Assembly: GCA_026394695.1 (NCBI GenBank)
Contig: JAPKXT010000110.1
Location: forward strand, 1-7,863
DNA from: Methanoregula sp.
GTDB taxonomy: Archaea > Halobacteriota > Methanomicrobia > Methanomicrobiales > Methanospirillaceae
Direction of reading: 5' to 3'
Length of the DNA: 7,863 nt
The notes beneath the pieces were generated by a model. The model worked only from the letters and a program-made list of their open reading frames with translations. It searched no databases and was not told the DNA's origin. Below are positions 4,030 through 7,863 of this stretch, piece after piece (position 1 is the stretch's first letter; each line of letters begins with the position of its first letter). The position numbers and the translations under genes were made by a program.

Positions 4030-5178
4030 ATGAACCTCATCCACATCGCCGACACCCACCTTGGCCTTGCCGCGTTCAACCGCCTCGACCCGGAGAGCGG
4101 GATGAACCTCCGCGAGAAGCAGGTGTATGATAATTTCCTGTTGGCGATCGATACAATAATCCAGCAAAAACCCGATGTGCTCGTCCATGCAGGCGACCTC
4201 TTCGATACCGTGAAGCCCAAGACCCGGGCTTATACCACGGTGCTCGAAGCGCTTGACCGGCTCCATGCTGCGGGGATACCGTTCATTGTGATTGCCGGCA
4301 ACCACAGCATGGTCAAGACCCGGTATACGACATCGCCCTACGAAGTCCTCACCTACCACCCGTCCCGCATCACCGCGGCCTACAGGTTCCGGTACGAGGA
4401 GGTGGAGATCGGCGATACGGTCTTCCACCTTATTCCCAATATGCTCCGCGTGGAGGACTACCGCACGGCATTTGACCAGATCGAGCTGGCTTCCGGCGGC
4501 TATCATAATGTGCTGGTGACCCACGGGCTTGCGACTTCCATCAAGGATAAGCGGCTGGCTACGGTGGCCGAACACGAACTGGACAGCACGATTTTGTCGG
4601 ATAAGTTCGATTACATCGCGCTCGGGCACTACCACCGCCAGTGCCAGATCACGGACAATGCCTGGTATTCCGGGTCAACCGAGTACCTGACGTACGGTGA
4701 GATCGCGGATGAGAAAGGCGGGCTGATGGTCGATCCCGGGCGGCACGAAGTGCGTCACCTCGACCTCCCGAATACGCCAATGATCGATCTCGGGACGATC
4801 AAATGCGAGGGAGTGCTTCCGGGTGATATTACCGAGGAGATCATCGACCGGATCGCGAAGAGATCCATTGCCCGGTATGCCATGGTTCAGGTGACTCTTG
4901 ACGGCCTCTCCCGGGAGCACGGGAAGGGAATCGATATGAAGGCCCTCTCCCCTGTGCGGGAACAGCTGCTCGACCTGAAAATCCGGGTGCTGGGAAAGGA
5001 TGCAGAAAGTCCTGTCCCGCTCCAGCAGGATGTCCGGGCCATCGATTACCTGCAGGAATTTTCCGCATTCGCCGGCAAACAGCAGCACCTCATCGCACGG
5101 CAGAAGGAGTTCATCGGGAAATGCGGGTATGAGGTGCTGCAGACCGTGATGGAGCAGCACCGGGAGGCCACGGAATGA
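4030..5178 (+). CDS. mre11: DNA double-strand break repair nuclease Mre11 (382 aa)
   Basis: Mre11 is the Mn-dependent 3'-5' exonuclease and endonuclease of the Mre11-Rad50 complex that trims DNA ends before recombination. All calcineurin-type phosphoesterase motifs are present: DTH (D8, H10), GDLFD (D56), GNH (N91, H92), VTHG (H165) and GHYH (H200, H202). These metal ligands and the catalytic His are in the usual order and spacing, so the nuclease should be active. The C-terminal ~100 residues fit the capping and Rad50-binding region and are less conserved. Length is normal for archaeal Mre11. The ATG at 4030 starts directly with the conserved 'xLIHIADTHLG' strand. It heads the operon and its TGA overlaps the rad50 ATG (ATGA). 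No ribosome site is seen, so the mRNA is probably nearly leaderless. The large ORFs on the opposite strand here are shadows. Confidence 0.96.
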   Translation: MNLIHIADTHLGLAAFNRLDPESGMNLREKQVYDNFLLAIDTIIQQKPDVLVHAGDLFDTVKPKTRAYTTVLEALDRLHAAGIPFIVIAGNHSMVKTRYTTSPYEVLTYHPSRITAAYRFRYEEVEIGDTVFHLIPNMLRVEDYRTAFDQIELASGGYHNVLVTHGLATSIKDKRLATVAEHELDSTILSDKFDYIALGHYHRQCQITDNAWYSGSTEYLTYGEIADEKGGLMVDPGRHEVRHLDLPNTPMIDLGTIKCEGVLPGDITEEIIDRIAKRSIARYAMVQVTLDGLSREHGKGIDMKALSPVREQLLDLKIRVLGKDAESPVPLQQDVRAIDYLQEFSAFAGKQQHLIARQKEFIGKCGYEVLQTVMEQHREATE

Positions 5179-7616
5179 TCATCGACCGGCTCGTGCTGAA
5201 AAATTTCAAGCGGTTCCGGGATGAGGAGATTCACTTTAAGGACGGCATCACCGGCATCCTCGGGAACAACGGAACCGGCAAGTCAAGCCTCGTGCAGGCG
5301 GTTTTCTTTGCCCTGTACGGGGTGCAGGCAACCGGGATTGCCGCCGACTATATCGTCTCCAGTTTCGCGTCCCCTAAGGAGAAGTGCGAGGTACGGCTGG
5401 ACTTCCGGATTGGCGGCGATAACTACACCGTGATCCGCACGTTCAGAAAAGGAAAAACCACCACCCACGAGGCTACGTTCCATAAAGACGGGAAACTGAT
5501 GGCCACGGGCGTGAGCCAGGTCGAGGCCGAAGTGAGAAGGACGCTCGGCATGGGCCCGGTGGATTTCAAAAACACCATCTACGCCGGCCAGAAAGACCTC
5601 CTCACGCTCCTCGAAAACACGCCCGGGAAAAGGAAGGAGTGGTTCTTACGGGCGCTCGGGATCGATTTTTTGAAAACCGAGAGCGAGAAGATCTTAAAAG
5701 ATCGGATCGAAATACAAGCCGCGGAACTCCAGCGGAAGGACGGCGAACTCGCGGCCATGGCCGGACGGCAGGGCGAAGAGGAGTTTGCTGCCCTGCAGGC
5801 ATCGGTTGCCGGGTTCTCTGCGACGATAGCGGAGCACAAAAAGACGCGGGACCTCCACCAGTCACGAAGGGCACAGCTGGATGCTGACCAGAAAGTGCTC
5901 GGGGAGAAGAAGACCGTATATGCCCGGCTCTTCCAGCAGCACCAGACGCTCGGGCACGAACGGGACGCAGATACGGCACGGGCACAGAAACTCAGGACTT
6001 CGCTCTCCCTTATCGCAGACGAGGAAGCCGAGTACCACCGGATCGAAAAGACGGCTGGCTCGTACATGAAAGTCCGGCAGCGCCTGGACGGGCTCCGGGA
6101 GAAGAAAGCCGAATACCTCCGGCTCACCGCGGAGCTCGGGTTTGTTATAAAGGAGTGCACCGGGCTTGCCGCACGGGTCGGGAAACAGCGGGCCCTGATC
6201 AGGGGACTGGAGAACGATGCAGAAAAGAAGGCAGGGCTCATCGTGAAAGTCCGGGCCGGCCTTGGGGCAGCTCAGGAGATCGCGGAGGACCGGCTCGACC
6301 AGGCCGTCAGTTTCCGGCTCGCGGAGATCAACCAGCGGACCGGTACCCTTGCTGCACAGCAGGAGCGCTACACAGAAGAGCGGGAGAAGATCCTCTCAGA
6401 CCAGAAGACCATCCGGGATGCCGGGGCGGATGGCACCTGCCCGCTCTGCCGGCAGAAACTCGGTTCCCACTTCGGGAACCTCGATGCGGAGTTTGCTGCA
6501 AAACTGCAGGAACTGGCCGGCAAGGCAGTTGCCGATCTTGAAAAGCAGGAAAAACTCAAAAAAGAGAAGATCGTTATCGGGTCCTTACAATCGTCTCTGG
6601 ACACGATCCACTCTATCTCAGAAAAACTCCGGCAGAAGCCCGGCCATGAAGCGGAGCTTGCCGAACTTGAAGCACAGCACGCGAAGAAGACAGAAGAGCA
6701 GCAGGTGATTACCGGGTCTGTCACCCGGCTGGCCTACAATGACGAAGCATGCAGGACCTGCGAGCGGGAAAACGCAGAAATCCAGAAGGTGCAGCTCCGC
6801 TTCATCGAGCTCGGGAAGAAGATAGGACAGGGGATTACGGCGAAGACGCAGCTCGCCGAACTCACCGCCAGGATCACGGAGCGGAATGCCGGACTCACGA
6901 AACTATCAGGAGAGATCACGGCTGCAGCGTTGGATCCTGCCGTGGTCGTAAAGATGGAAGCGGCCATTGCGGAAACCGACGCAGCCCTCAGGAACGAGGA
7001 AGTCGTTATCGCCGGTGCGACCAGAGACCTCCACTTCACGAAAGAAAAGATCGCTAAGTACAAACGCGGGGAGGCACAGATAGCCCTCCTGCAGAAACAG
7101 GCTGCATCGCTCAAAGAAGAGATCGAGCTCCTGAAGCTGACCCGGATGGTGATTGCCGATTACGTGATCTACCTCATGCAGGTGGTCAGGAGCCGGATTG
7201 AGGGGGAAGTCAGCCGGATCATCAGCGAGATCACCGGGGGACGGTACGAACAGGTGCTGCTGGACGAGGACTTCAACCTTCTCGTGCGTGACATCGACAA
7301 TGATTACCCCATCGACCGGTTCAGCGGCGGCGAGCAGGACGATATTGCCGTTGCCCTGCGGATCGCCCTCTCCCGGTATCTCGCCGAACTCCATAATGTG
7401 CACGAGAGCACGATCCTGATCTTTGACGAGATCTTCGGGAGCCAGGACGAGGAACGGAGAAGCAGCCTCCTGACCACCCTGCGGACACAGGAATCACGGT
7501 TCCCCCAGATCATCCTGATCTCGCACATTCAGGAGATGCAGGGAGAGTTTGCCAATACGCTGGTTGTTGAAATGGGGACGGACATGGTGAGCCGGGTTAA
7601 GGAGGTCGGAGATTGA
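5175..7616 (+). CDS. rad50: DNA double-strand break repair ATPase Rad50 (813 aa)
   Basis: Rad50 is the SMC-like ATPase that opens and closes around DNA and controls Mre11. Visible in order: an N-terminal nucleotide-binding lobe with Walker A GNNGTGKS (30-37); the Q-loop region YAGQKDL; a long heptad-rich ascending coil (about 165-415); the zinc hook CPLC (C422-C425) at the midpoint; a descending coil (about 430-670); and a C-terminal lobe with signature FSGGEQ (716-721), Walker B ILIFDE (D751, E752), D-loop GSQDE and switch H784 in ISH. All ATPase residues are present, so it should be functional. A second CxxC (CRTC, C526-C529) is unusual. It is somewhat shorter than many archaeal Rad50 proteins, implying shorter coils. 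The ATG overlaps the mre11 stop and follows GGGAGG by about 8 bases, so translation is coupled. Its stop overlaps the nurA start. Confidence 0.97.
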   Translation: MIIDRLVLKNFKRFRDEEIHFKDGITGILGNNGTGKSSLVQAVFFALYGVQATGIAADYIVSSFASPKEKCEVRLDFRIGGDNYTVIRTFRKGKTTTHEATFHKDGKLMATGVSQVEAEVRRTLGMGPVDFKNTIYAGQKDLLTLLENTPGKRKEWFLRALGIDFLKTESEKILKDRIEIQAAELQRKDGELAAMAGRQGEEEFAALQASVAGFSATIAEHKKTRDLHQSRRAQLDADQKVLGEKKTVYARLFQQHQTLGHERDADTARAQKLRTSLSLIADEEAEYHRIEKTAGSYMKVRQRLDGLREKKAEYLRLTAELGFVIKECTGLAARVGKQRALIRGLENDAEKKAGLIVKVRAGLGAAQEIAEDRLDQAVSFRLAEINQRTGTLAAQQERYTEEREKILSDQKTIRDAGADGTCPLCRQKLGSHFGNLDAEFAAKLQELAGKAVADLEKQEKLKKEKIVIGSLQSSLDTIHSISEKLRQKPGHEAELAELEAQHAKKTEEQQVITGSVTRLAYNDEACRTCERENAEIQKVQLRFIELGKKIGQGITAKTQLAELTARITERNAGLTKLSGEITAAALDPAVVVKMEAAIAETDAALRNEEVVIAGATRDLHFTKEKIAKYKRGEAQIALLQKQAASLKEEIELLKLTRMVIADYVIYLMQVVRSRIEGEVSRIISEITGGRYEQVLLDEDFNLLVRDIDNDYPIDRFSGGEQDDIAVALRIALSRYLAELHNVHESTILIFDEIFGSQDEERRSSLLTTLRTQESRFPQIILISHIQEMQGEFANTLVVEMGTDMVSRVKEVGD

Positions 7617-7863
7617 ACGTCCGTACATCATACGAGGAATCGTTAAACCGGGTGCTCCGGAAGATAGCAAAACATATCCCGGAGGATCTGGTAAAAAAGT
7701 TCGCTTATGAGAGCGGGATCGTGAAAAACGATATCCATACCATTTCCCCCGGCCCTTCCGGAATGGTGAGCGCAATCGACGGTAGCGATGCAATGATCGT
7801 GGAAGGGGGAAGTGTTTCCCTCGCCGCAATCCGGGCAGTGCGGACAACGTTTTCTCACGGGGA
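7613..7863 (+). CDS. nurA: NurA 5'-3' nuclease, N-terminal 83 codons (cut by window edge)
   Basis: NurA is a Mn-dependent nuclease that, with the hexameric HerA translocase, resects DNA ends to give 3' single strands for recombination. The visible part has an N-terminal helical stretch and then MVSAIDGSDAMIVEGG; the 'IDGS' strand carries the first catalytic aspartate of the NurA domain (D56). It lacks the rest of the RNase H-like fold because the window ends. The start is taken as TTG at 7613-7615, overlapping the rad50 TGA (TTGA). It is supported by a full ribosome site AAGGAGGT ending 6 bases before it, and no ATG lies nearby in frame. The neighbours mre11 and rad50 are the standard context, often with herA. 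The long ORFs on the opposite strand are rejected. Confidence 0.88.
   Translation, partial: MNVRTSYEESLNRVLRKIAKHIPEDLVKKFAYESGIVKNDIHTISPGPSGMVSAIDGSDAMIVEGGSVSLAAIRAVRTTFSHG

Noticed and set aside
3874..4635. 253-codon open frame on the - strand opposite mre11
   Set aside because: It lies opposite a gene with all phosphoesterase motifs, has no recognisable domain, and long antisense frames are common in GC-rich coding DNA.
5579..6241. 220-codon open frame on the - strand opposite rad50
   Set aside because: Serine/arginine-rich composition typical of the antisense of a coiled-coil gene; no motif and no ribosome site.

Overview
The window looks like part of a chromosome of a methanogenic archaeon of the Methanomicrobiales type (for example Methanoregula or a relative; this is an inference). 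The Mre11-Rad50-NurA gene order, the leaderless-style start of mre11 with an AT-rich box about 34 bases upstream, the P-loop ATPase of the archaeal family at the left edge, and the moderately GC-rich coding all fit. No rRNA, tRNA, CRISPR array or complete insertion sequence was seen.

The right half (about 4.0-7.86 kb, + strand) is an ordinary, intact DNA double-strand-break repair operon: mre11 (382 aa), rad50 (813 aa) and the start of nurA, each start overlapping the previous stop by four bases. Mre11 and Rad50 form the end-processing nuclease/ATPase complex. NurA is the 5'-3' nuclease that normally works with the HerA translocase, which is not in view.

The left half (about 0.1-4.0 kb, - strand) is a graveyard of modification and defence genes with one clearly intact member. 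In - strand order it holds: a small zinc-ribbon ORF; an unrecognised 168-aa gene ('gene B'); a frameshifted and truncated DNA N6-adenine methyltransferase of the phage Dam-like kind; the C-terminal tail of a probable type I HsdM methylase; an intact RhuM-family gene; an 11-bp GTTAA repeat array; a frameshifted C-terminal tail of a YhcG/DUF1016 nuclease; then a second, scrambled copy of the same zinc-ribbon / gene B / methyltransferase cassette. The left edge carries the start of an archaeal P-loop ATPase, with a paired palindrome over its start codon.

The main points of interest are the twice-present cassette (zinc ribbon, gene B, Dam-like methyltransferase), in the same orientation about 3 kb apart on both sides of the RhuM region; the palindromes around the rhuM and ATPase promoters; the helically phased GTTAA array; and an extra CxxC in Rad50. 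Gene B is the one protein with no recognisable family and is the best candidate for an undescribed component. All family names are by eye from the translated sequence; no search was run.
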